From ZC4RG42 sp036676355 (GTDB lineage: Bacteria; Pseudomonadota; Gammaproteobacteria; Burkholderiales; SG8-39): a stretch of 7,287 bases of DNA. Position 1 is the stretch's first letter. Every line of letters begins with the position of its first letter. Under the pieces are notes generated by a model that saw only the letters and a program-made list of their open reading frames with translations, had not been told where the DNA came from and made no database searches. Of the stretch, positions 1 to 6,377 are shown piece after piece. Location: positions 1-7,287 of the forward strand of contig JAKFDA010000098.1 in NCBI GenBank assembly GCA_036676355.1, in the 5' to 3' direction. The position numbers were made by a program, and so were the translations under genes.

Positions 1-1461
1 CCAGGTCTCGCCTCGCGAGGCCCATTGCGTGTTGCCCGCTTCATCCATGGTGACGTGCCAGCTGTTGTCCGGAGCCATGGCAAGTTCCATATCCCATGCG
101 AGTCGCTCCGCCAGCGCCTTGCTGTGGACGATCAGCACCGTTTCGCCGTTGAGATAAATCGAGCGCAGATTGACGTTGAACGATCCGATGAAGACCGTCT
201 TGCGGTCGAAGACTGCGGACTTGGCATGCAGACTCACGGCGCCGTTATCGCAGAAGCCCGGGAACTCGATCCACACCACGCATGCAGCGGGGTCCGGTCG
301 CAGCTCGTGCAGTTCCATGCCGCGCGCCAGCATTGCGGGCCGACGTCGCGCATAGCCGGAGTGATTGGTGGTGAGATCGTTGGACGACAGAGAATTGGTC
401 AGTACCGCGACGCGCACGCCGCGCTTGCGCGTTTGCTCGAGCGCGTCGAGCTGGTCGTCGCCGAGAATGAGATACGCCGATTCCAGCAGTATTTCGGACT
501 GCGCGCGCTGCACTTCCCTGCGCAAGGCCTTCGCTGTCTCGCGAGGCGTACCGGCGCTCGCTTGCATGTCCTCGGCCGGTGCATCGTAGATGAGTTCTGC
601 CGTTGCCCATGTGGCGTCGACCAATGCGCGATCGGTTTGCGCCAGTGCAATGTCGCGCTCTTGCACAGGACGCTCGTCCAGCCCGGTGGTATCGCCCGCC
701 GTAGCGCGGGCATCGTCGATCAACTTCGCGTCGCCTGCACTCTCGGGCGCAAGCTGCGCAATCGGATAGCTCCACCGGCTGTTCCAGTACGCATCGAAGT
801 TGGCGGACATGTCGCGCACGACGGGGCCCGCGGCCACAATGTCGCGATCGCGGAAATTCATGCTGCGATGCAAATCGAAGTATTCGTCTCCGATGTTGCG
901 GCCGCCGACGATGCCGAGTGCGCCGTCGGCAACGAAGGTCTTATTGTGCATGCGCCGGTTGAGACGCTGAAAATCGGAAAGAAAGCCCAGCCACCTGCGT
1001 ACGCCGGAGCGCGCCGCGAAAGGGTTGAAGATGCGGATCTCGATATTCTGGTGCCGGTCCAGCGCAGCAATGACGGCGTCGCGCCCAGCGACATTGATGT
1101 CGTCCAGCAGCAGCCGCACACGCACGCCGCGGTCCGCGGCAAGCAGCAGTCGCTTCGCGAGATAGCGGCCGGACACATCCCCGTTCCAGATGTAGTACTG
1201 CGCGTCGATGCTGCGCTCGGCCGCTTCGATCATGGTCGCGCGCGCAACAAATGCTTTCCGCCCGGAGTCGAGGATCACGAATCCCGATTGACCTGGATGA
1301 GCGCTCGCGTCCACCGCAGTGAGCCGTCCCAGACTGGTTTCCTCTGGGCGATCGAATGCGAACTGCGGCGCGTGCGGCACCGGCTCAGGCAGCGTCGCGC
1401 AGCCGGCGACTAGAACCAGCAGCGAAAGGCATGCTGCGAGGATGTGCGAGAGATTCGCCAT
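1..1461 (-). CDS. Phospholipase D family lipoprotein, ClsC-like cardiolipin synthase (3' end outside window)
   Basis: The minus strand reads open from the ATG at 1461 to the window edge (487 codons, no stop). An in-frame TGA at 1470-1468 makes this the first possible ATG. The N-terminus is a lipoprotein signal: a hydrophobic stretch, then V18-A19-G20-C21. Residue +2 is Ala, which favours outer-membrane sorting. Two phospholipase D HKD motifs are complete: H172-x-K174-x4-D179, followed by GGRNIGDEYF, and H412-x-K414-x4-D419, followed by IGSFNVN. Family members form a phospho-histidine intermediate and transfer phosphatidyl groups. The stretches around QYYIWNGDVSGR, VRVRLLLDD, LNRRMHNK and ILTNSLSSND resemble E. 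coli ClsC (from memory), which makes cardiolipin from phosphatidylglycerol and phosphatidylethanolamine. Only a few dozen C-terminal residues should be missing. No ymdB-like partner is visible. A phospholipase or another phosphatidyltransferase is possible, so no symbol is given. The ribosome binding site is weak (GAAG about 8 bases upstream). Confidence 0.93.
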   Translation of the reverse strand, partial: MANLSHILAACLSLLVLVAGCATLPEPVPHAPQFAFDRPEETSLGRLTAVDASAHPGQSGFVILDSGRKAFVARATMIEAAERSIDAQYYIWNGDVSGRYLAKRLLLAADRGVRVRLLLDDINVAGRDAVIAALDRHQNIEIRIFNPFAARSGVRRWLGFLSDFQRLNRRMHNKTFVADGALGIVGGRNIGDEYFDLHRSMNFRDRDIVAAGPVVRDMSANFDAYWNSRWSYPIAQLAPESAGDAKLIDDARATAGDTTGLDERPVQERDIALAQTDRALVDATWATAELIYDAPAEDMQASAGTPRETAKALRREVQRAQSEILLESAYLILGDDQLDALEQTRKRGVRVAVLTNSLSSNDLTTNHSGYARRRPAMLARGMELHELRPDPAACVVWIEFPGFCDNGAVSLHAKSAVFDRKTVFIGSFNVNLRSIYLNGETVLIVHSKALAERLAWDMELAMAPDNSWHVTMDEAGNTQWASRGETW

Positions 1462-1512
1462 TTCGCTTCAGAGACGCCTGTCCAGCCACCAGCCTACGCG
1501 AGCGCCAATGCG

Positions 1513-1540
1513 TTGATTGTGAAAATCCGGGTCTTCTAAT
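1513..1540 (+). promoter_or_regulatory. Candidate sigma70 promoter for the VOC/ABM operon
   Basis: TTGATT (1513-1518) and TCTAAT (1535-1540) are separated by 16 bases. They match the -35 consensus at 4 of 6 positions and the -10 consensus at 5 of 6. Transcription would start near 1547, giving a leader of about 125 bases before the VOC start at 1673. The site lies in the divergent gap between the phospholipase gene and the VOC gene. No equally good promoter was seen for the leftward gene. The call is by eye only. Confidence 0.45.
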
Positions 1541-1672
1541 GTTTCTAGTGCAGAGGCGCGCGAGCTGCGCAAGACATCCCTCCCAGCCCAGATAGACCTG
1601 CTCCAGGCGGATTGCCGCAGAAATCGGCGCGGAGATTGCCATGCGCGACACAGGGCCTCAAAGGAGCGTCGC

Positions 1673-2101
1673 ATGGAAATCCACGAACTGCACCGCGGGC
1701 GACTGATCGATCACATCCAACTGGTGGTGAAAAAACTCTCCGCTGCCCGGACCTTTTATGAAGCAGTCCTTAAGGTTCTCAACATTCCCATCGGCGGCGA
1801 GGGCGAGGGATTCTTCTGGGCAGATGAGTTCGTCGTCTCGTCGGCGGACAGCCCAGCCGCGCTAGGCATGTTGACCGGACGCAATCATTTCGCCTTCCAG
1901 GCGCAGAACCGCGCCATGGTTGATGCGTTCTATAAAGCGGCGCTGGCTAACGGCGGAGAAGACAACGGGGCGCCCGGCGAGCGCCCCTATCATCCGGCGT
2001 ACTACGCAGCCTTCGTCCTCGACCCGGACGGCAACAACATCGAGGCCGTCTATCACGGGGAAGGCGAGCGCAGTGCGCCTTCCGTATCCATCAAGTTCTA
2101 G
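1673..2101 (+). CDS. VOC family (glyoxalase/dioxygenase-fold) protein
   Basis: This 142-residue protein has the size and pattern of a single-chain vicinal oxygen chelate protein. It starts with a beta strand carrying H14 (LIDHIQLVV), followed by a helix with the usual 'R-FYE-VL' pattern at residues 26-33. A second half has H72 (NHFAFQA), a helix, the motif YHPAYYAAFVLDPDGNNIE and E124. H14, H72 and E124 are plausible metal ligands. The fold serves glyoxalases, ring-cleaving dioxygenases, fosfomycin- and bleomycin-resistance proteins and isomerases, so the substrate cannot be named. The start is well supported: AGGAG at 1662-1666 lies six bases before the ATG. A gene for an ABM-fold protein follows after 47 bases in the same direction, so the two are probably co-transcribed. 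It is presumably cytosolic, with no signal peptide. Confidence 0.92.
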   Translation: MEIHELHRGRLIDHIQLVVKKLSAARTFYEAVLKVLNIPIGGEGEGFFWADEFVVSSADSPAALGMLTGRNHFAFQAQNRAMVDAFYKAALANGGEDNGAPGERPYHPAYYAAFVLDPDGNNIEAVYHGEGERSAPSVSIKF

Positions 2102-2148
2102 CAACCCGATCGCATAGCGACGCGCCAATACTTCCAGGAGGCAAAGCG

Positions 2149-2493
2149 ATGAGTGAAATCGAGGGCATTGCGAGATTCAAGCTTCACCCTGGCAAGCTCG
2201 AGGAATTCAAGCGTCTTTCCGCCGAGTGCATGGAAGCGGCCCGCACGAAGGATTCCGGGACGCTGCAATACGACTTGTTCTTCAACGAAGATCAAACCGA
2301 ATGCATCGTGCATGAGCGATATCGCAACTCCGAGGCGCTGCTCGAGCACTTCCAAAATCTCGACAAGACGATGGACGCAATACTCGCGACCGGTTCTGTC
2401 TCCGGCGAAATCCTCCGCACCCCAAGTCCGGCGTTGAGGAAAGCCCTCGAAGGCAGCGGTGTGCGGATGTTTACGCTGTACCAGTCGCTGTAG
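2149..2493 (+). CDS. Antibiotic biosynthesis monooxygenase (ABM) / YgiN-like quinol monooxygenase family protein
   Basis: This 114-residue protein has the usual length and layout of the dimeric ferredoxin-like ABM fold. It opens with a beta strand ending in KLHPGK (residues 11-16). A helix follows (EEFKRLSAECMEAAR), then 'DSGTLQYDLFFNED' (35-48), a strand with IVHERY (53-58) and a helix with the conserved His (EALLEHF, H67). Relatives act on quinones or polyketides without a cofactor, or are heme-degrading enzymes or simply uncharacterised. The substrate is not deducible. A perfect AGGAGG at 2136-2141, seven bases before the ATG, fixes the start. It is probably the second gene of an operon with the VOC gene. 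A VOC plus ABM pair would suit small oxidative or detoxifying chemistry on a shared aromatic or quinone-like compound, but that is inference only. Confidence 0.9.
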   Translation: MSEIEGIARFKLHPGKLEEFKRLSAECMEAARTKDSGTLQYDLFFNEDQTECIVHERYRNSEALLEHFQNLDKTMDAILATGSVSGEILRTPSPALRKALEGSGVRMFTLYQSL

Positions 2494-2498
2494 TGCCA

Positions 2499-2522
2499 CC
2501 CGAATGTCGGGCTTTGTTTCTT
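2499..2522 (+). terminator. Probable rho-independent terminator after the ABM gene
   Basis: CCCGA (2499-2503), loop ATG, TCGGG (2507-2511), then a T-rich run CTTTGTTTCTT. The hairpin begins 6 bases after the ABM stop codon. The stem has only five base pairs and the T-tract is interrupted, so termination may be partial. The position right after the operon supports the call. Confidence 0.55.
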
Positions 2523-2782
2523 TCCGGCTTGGTGTCAAGAAATTCGACGATGCGGAAGGCCGCGCGCCAGCCATCACAACATCTTGTTGCCGATACCGGC
2601 GCGCGCTTCGCCTAGAAGAATGCCAATCGATGCGGCGAGCGTAATCGCGTCGGTGCTCCAGAAGCGTTGCATTCGGCGGTCTCGACGGATGGCGATCGGG
2701 TTTTTCCTTTTGCGAGTGACGCTACGTAGACTAACGGCTTATGGCGTGAGGGGACCTTGCAAGACTAACTTCCTGCCTAGCA

Positions 2783-2807
2783 CACCACGGTATTTAACAC
2801 CGAGGTG
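2783..2807. repeat. Imperfect inverted repeat, possible operator
   Basis: CACC-A-CGGT, then a 7-base AT-rich centre ATTTAAC, then ACCG-A-GGTG. Both arms pair at 8 of 9 positions, broken by one A-A mismatch placed symmetrically. The centre overlaps the -10-like TATTTA. The dyad lies about 125-150 bases upstream of the TcA-like start. This is the form of a site for a dimeric repressor or activator, but no regulator gene is in the window. Confidence 0.4.
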
Positions 2808-2866
2808 ATGTTCCGGACGTCCGTCAAAGAGCTAGACTTTTTTCGTCGACTCGCTGGTCCGTGATC

Positions 2867-2891
2867 GGCCGCTGCCAAATCTGCAGCGGTC
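2867..2891 (+). promoter_or_regulatory. Strong hairpin in the leader of the TcA-like gene
   Basis: CCGCTGC (2869-2875), a 7-base loop CAAATCT, then GCAGCGG (2883-2889) forms a perfect seven-pair stem. A G-U and a G-C pair extend it to nine pairs. It ends 39 bases before the preferred ATG at 2931. No T-tract follows, so it is not an intrinsic terminator. It could be a binding dyad in DNA or a leader RNA structure affecting stability or translation. Confidence 0.4.
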
Positions 2892-2930
2892 CTGCGTTCC
2901 CGATGCGATTGCCACATGGGGAACCACCAA

Positions 2931-5900
2931 ATGGCGATACACCCGGAAAACTTCCTCGTCGTTCGCAGCATCCTTCCTCGGGCGACGGAGAGGCTGCGCA
3001 GCCGTGTGGACATGACGCCGAAGACTGCGGCGGAGGAGGGCGTCTACCGCGATCTGCTGGCGGAAGCGAATCTCAACTTCATGCACGCCGAGTATGCGAT
3101 CGCGCTCGATAACTACCTCACGCTGCGAAACCGCATCCTGATCCAGAGCCACCCTGAGTTGCCGGCCACACCCGGTACCTGGCATGTGTGGGAGGTTCCG
3201 CTCGGCCAGTTGCAGTGGGATCGTTTCGCCGAACTGAGTCGGCGCGCGCTGGTGCGGCCCAAGCCGGGCGATCCGATCGACCTCAATCTCGTCGCCACAC
3301 CGCTGATCCAGCCCGGCGAATTCGAGCCCAATCCCGCATTCGAGCCGCTCCAGCAAGTGGCATTGGATCCCGGTGTCAGCGCGAGTGCCGACATCGCTGC
3401 GGCGCGTAGTCGCGCGCGCGATGTGCTGCTGGAAGGCGATCTCGATCGCGCTGCGCGGATCTACGAGACGATCCAGAAGTCGGCGCAAGCGGCGGGCGAT
3501 CCTCGTCTCGCGGCGGAAATATCCGCAGAGCACGGCACCATGCTCGCCAGCTATGCTAAAGGCGACGCGCGGCCCGCCGCTTTGCGAACTGCGGAGGCCG
3601 CCTTCAACGAAGCGTCGCGCGTCTACGTCTCCATCGGCGATGCCAATGGCCAGGCTGCGATGAGCGCCAACCTCGCCACGCTGGAGGCGGAGACTCGGCC
3701 GCCAGGGGGACCGACCGGGCCGACCGGACCCGCTGGACCGACCGGACCGCTCGAGCCGGGCGGCCCTCGAATCGAGCGCACACTCCCCGGCGGGCGCATG
3801 CCGCTTAACTTACGGCGAATCGAACCGCAAACGACCGGGTCGTTTCAATATTTCGAGGGCGGCAACTTGCGCTCCGCGCGCGGTTCAATTGGCGCCGAGC
3901 GGTTCATCGAACCGGCGGAGCGGCGGGTGGGATTGTTTCGCGCCGAAGGCGCGCTCACCATTCCTCTCGACACCGCGTCCTTCCGCGACAAGCTGGTCGA
4001 ATCCTTCTACGCGCCGCGCGTCGAGAGCAAAACCATCGACGGTGTGCGTTTCTACGAAGAGGTCGAAACCAACTTCGTCGCCTACATTCCGCATCTGTTC
4101 TATTTCGTGCTGCCGATCGCCGTAGCCGATACGTATGTGGAACTGGGCCGCTACGACAAGGCGCTCGAGGAATATCAGTCGGTCTTCGCTTATCCCTATC
4201 TCAACCGCTTCATCGAGACGGCGGCGCTCTGGCAACGCATGGCGAAGGCATGCCTCCGCCATGGCGATGAACTGTTCCGGCAGGAAGATGCGAACGGCGC
4301 GCTTGAGCAGTACGAAAAAATCATCAAGACCGATCTCTCCGTACCGGTCGCATCGCCGCTTTATCAAAACGCCGTGATGCAACCGATGCAGGCGATTGTG
4401 GCCGAAGCGGTGAAGGAACTGCGCGGCGAGCAGCATGAGCCGGTCAATCCGCTCATCCTTGCGCTGGTGAGCCAGGCTTACGTGCAACTGAAGAAGATCG
4501 CCAACAGCCTCAACTATCTCGGCCTCGGAGCGGATGACTTCCCGGTGTTCCGCTTCAAGTATCTGCAGGGCGCCGCGAACTTCTTCGCCGAAAACGCCGT
4601 GCAGGCCGAGCGCACCTTCATCAGTTTTCGCGCCTCGGCGGAGCAGCAGAAGATGGATCGTCTTCAGCTCGAAAATGCCGTCGATGTCGCCCGGGAGTCG
4701 GTGCGAATGGAGGAGAAGCGTCAGCAGGACGCTGCGCTCGAGTTGACCGCCGCCACGCAAAGCCGCCAGTACGCGGAACTGCGCCGTCAACATGCGCAGG
4801 AAACGCTCAACGACTGGAACACGCTGGGTCGGGAACTGGCCAGCGTCAACGCCGCACTGTCCTGGGCCAGCAATGCAGCGAACGATCAGGACATCAAATA
4901 CACAGGCGTACGGTACGACGGCCGCAAACATGACTTCGATACGGACGTCGAGGATTTCTACGACACGGTGGGCGAGTGGCGCGAGAACCTCAGTTTCGAG
5001 ATCCAGCAGCGGAAACTCGAGCGCGCGCAGTCGGAATCGGCCGCGGAAGTCGCGATCACTAAAACGCGCGAGCAACAGGCGGGCGTGCGCTACGAGGTCC
5101 AGCAGATCGCGGTGAACATCGCGCAGAAACGCTATGAGGGCGCGCGCGAGATGCTGGACTACTCCCAGGACCGCATGCTGGACGAGGACCTGTGGTTTCA
5201 GCTCGCCGCGGAGTTGCGCGACTTGGCGCGGCGCTATCTCGACATGGCGATCTACGCGGCTTTCCTGATGGAGCGTGCTTATGATCTGGAGTTCGACCGG
5301 CGACTGAACCTGATCCGGCTGGACTACGGCCTCGGCGGTGCGCAAGGGCTGCTCGGCGGCGACTATCTCAAGCGCGATATCGCTGCATTCACGCTCGACT
5401 ACTTGCAGAACGCTCAGAAGAAGAATCCGGTGCGCATCGTCATCTCATTGCGCGATGAGTTCCCGGCGGCGTTCGCGTTGTTCGTTAAAGAAGGCATCCT
5501 GCCTTTCCGGACCGATCTCGAGATCTTCGATCGTCGCTTTCCCGGAACCTATCGCCGCAAGCTGAAGAAGGTGGAGCTGTTCGTCGAGGGGCTCGTGCCA
5601 CTGGAAGGCGCCGTGGGCATGCTGCTTCATCAGGGCGTCTCAACCGAATGGCGCCAGGTTGCCGGCGAATGGGTCAAGCACACGCGCGTTCTGCCGGCTG
5701 ACTCCCTCGTGCTTTCAAGTTATGAGTTTCGCCGCGATGTGACCGTCTTCAGGCCATCCGAGGAGATGCTCGAACTCTTCGAGAACCTCGGCCCGCAAGG
5801 CAACTGGCGGCTCGAGTTGCCGCGCTCGGCCAACAATCTGGACTACGAGGCGATCAGCGACATCAAGCTGGCACTTTACTTCGATGCCGAAGTGAGCGAT

Positions 5901-6365
5901 TCGCTGCGAGCGCATGTGAAGACCTTCTACCCGGACGACGGCGGTCGTTCGGTCATCCTTTCTTCGCGTTTCCACTTCCCGGATCAGTACTTCAGGTTGG
6001 ATGCGGACAAGAAGGTCGGCTTTACGTTGAATGAGTCGAGATTCGCTTACAACTACACGGACAACCGCTTGCAGGGCCTGACGGTGCGGCTGGTTCCGAA
6101 ACCCTCGGAGACGGCGAGCGCAATCGCCGTCACGATCACTCGCGAATCGGATGGCAGTTCAGTCAACGCGACGACGGACGCGAAAGGGCGGATACAAAGC
6201 GCGCCGAACACGATGGCGCCGTTCGATGCATGGAAGGACGCGAGTCCGATCGACACGTTCACCGTGAGCTTCCAGGCCGGCTTCGATACGTCGACGCTCG
6301 CGGACGTGGAGCTTGCTATTGATTACCGCTACACCTATCGGCCGGACGGATCGGTCAACGCTTGA
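2931..6365 (+). CDS. Short TcA-like protein: TPR-like N-terminus fused to TcA shaft and TcB-binding domain
   Basis: The protein has 1144 residues from the ATG at 2931, which has GGGGA eight bases upstream. An ATG at 2916 would add five residues but has no such site. Residues 1-255 and about 340-560 are helical and TPR-like (for example YVELGRYDKALEEYQ). A collagen-like G-P-T run lies at 260-274. Residues about 575-745 form a long charged helical hairpin with a polar tip near 645-680. Then come DEDLWFQL (751-758), a helix rich in aromatics, FPGTYRRKLKKV (870-881) and WRLELP with LDYEAISDI (959-978). These last segments match the C-terminal region of Tc toxin TcA proteins, where the beta-rich end binds TcB and the hairpin forms the translocation channel. 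TcA is normally about 2500 residues, or split as TcaA plus TcaB; this one is TcaB-sized with no TcaA-like gene upstream. No signal peptide is seen. The function as a delivery shaft is inferred from homology and from the TcB-like gene that follows. Confidence 0.88.
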   Translation: MAIHPENFLVVRSILPRATERLRSRVDMTPKTAAEEGVYRDLLAEANLNFMHAEYAIALDNYLTLRNRILIQSHPELPATPGTWHVWEVPLGQLQWDRFAELSRRALVRPKPGDPIDLNLVATPLIQPGEFEPNPAFEPLQQVALDPGVSASADIAAARSRARDVLLEGDLDRAARIYETIQKSAQAAGDPRLAAEISAEHGTMLASYAKGDARPAALRTAEAAFNEASRVYVSIGDANGQAAMSANLATLEAETRPPGGPTGPTGPAGPTGPLEPGGPRIERTLPGGRMPLNLRRIEPQTTGSFQYFEGGNLRSARGSIGAERFIEPAERRVGLFRAEGALTIPLDTASFRDKLVESFYAPRVESKTIDGVRFYEEVETNFVAYIPHLFYFVLPIAVADTYVELGRYDKALEEYQSVFAYPYLNRFIETAALWQRMAKACLRHGDELFRQEDANGALEQYEKIIKTDLSVPVASPLYQNAVMQPMQAIVAEAVKELRGEQHEPVNPLILALVSQAYVQLKKIANSLNYLGLGADDFPVFRFKYLQGAANFFAENAVQAERTFISFRASAEQQKMDRLQLENAVDVARESVRMEEKRQQDAALELTAATQSRQYAELRRQHAQETLNDWNTLGRELASVNAALSWASNAANDQDIKYTGVRYDGRKHDFDTDVEDFYDTVGEWRENLSFEIQQRKLERAQSESAAEVAITKTREQQAGVRYEVQQIAVNIAQKRYEGAREMLDYSQDRMLDEDLWFQLAAELRDLARRYLDMAIYAAFLMERAYDLEFDRRLNLIRLDYGLGGAQGLLGGDYLKRDIAAFTLDYLQNAQKKNPVRIVISLRDEFPAAFALFVKEGILPFRTDLEIFDRRFPGTYRRKLKKVELFVEGLVPLEGAVGMLLHQGVSTEWRQVAGEWVKHTRVLPADSLVLSSYEFRRDVTVFRPSEEMLELFENLGPQGNWRLELPRSANNLDYEAISDIKLALYFDAEVSDSLRAHVKTFYPDDGGRSVILSSRFHFPDQYFRLDADKKVGFTLNESRFAYNYTDNRLQGLTVRLVPKPSETASAIAVTITRESDGSSVNATTDAKGRIQSAPNTMAPFDAWKDASPIDTFTVSFQAGFDTSTLADVELAIDYRYTYRPDGSVNA
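3708..3752 (+). repeat. Collagen-like G-P-X repeat inside the TcA-like gene
   Basis: Five consecutive in-frame G-P-X triplets (G260, G263, G266, G269 and G272, with X mostly Thr) are encoded by near-repeats of GGA-CCG-ACC. Pro- and Gly-rich residues flank them on both sides. The stretch separates the first TPR-like block from the rest of the protein, so it probably acts as a flexible linker. It is too short to form a stable triple helix alone. Confidence 0.85.
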
Positions 6366-6377
6366 CGGCGGCGCGCC

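Larger units (their letters stand above)
2494..2930. other. 437-base region without a convincing gene
   Basis: Between the ABM stop and the TcA-like start no frame gives a protein with a ribosome binding site and a recognisable pattern. The plus-strand frames here are arginine- and serine-rich, as expected of out-of-frame GC-rich DNA. The region holds the terminator hairpin at its left end, two inverted repeats at 2783-2807 and 2867-2891, and a 10-base palindrome CGGACGTCCG at 2814-2823. A 32-codon minus-strand frame (2672 to 2574) has a short hydrophobic stretch but no ribosome binding site. No clear sigma70 promoter for the downstream gene was found. TATTTA at 2791-2796 resembles a -10 box but has no matching -35 box. 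Confidence 0.6.

Noticed and set aside
25..1413. 462-codon plus-strand open frame opposite the phospholipase gene
   Set aside because: The minus strand over the same bases encodes a full phospholipase D protein with lipobox and both HKD motifs. The plus frame has no family pattern and is an antisense shadow of GC-biased codons.
2517..2542. TTTCTT/AAGAAA inverted repeat after the terminator
   Set aside because: It is only six A/T-rich pairs around a 14-base loop, too weak to count as a second terminator.
2098..2577. 159-codon minus-strand frame across the ABM gene
   Set aside because: It overlaps the ABM gene almost completely and reads through the terminator hairpin. It has no ribosome binding site or family pattern.
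2710..2732. TTGCGA and TAGACT as a promoter for the TcA-like gene
   Set aside because: The spacing is 11 bases, far short of the roughly 17 needed for a sigma70 promoter.
3885..5345. 486-codon minus-strand open frame opposite the TcA-like gene
   Set aside because: It has no recognisable domain and is rich in Arg, Leu, His and Val as antisense shadows are. The plus strand carries clear TcA-like segments across the same span.
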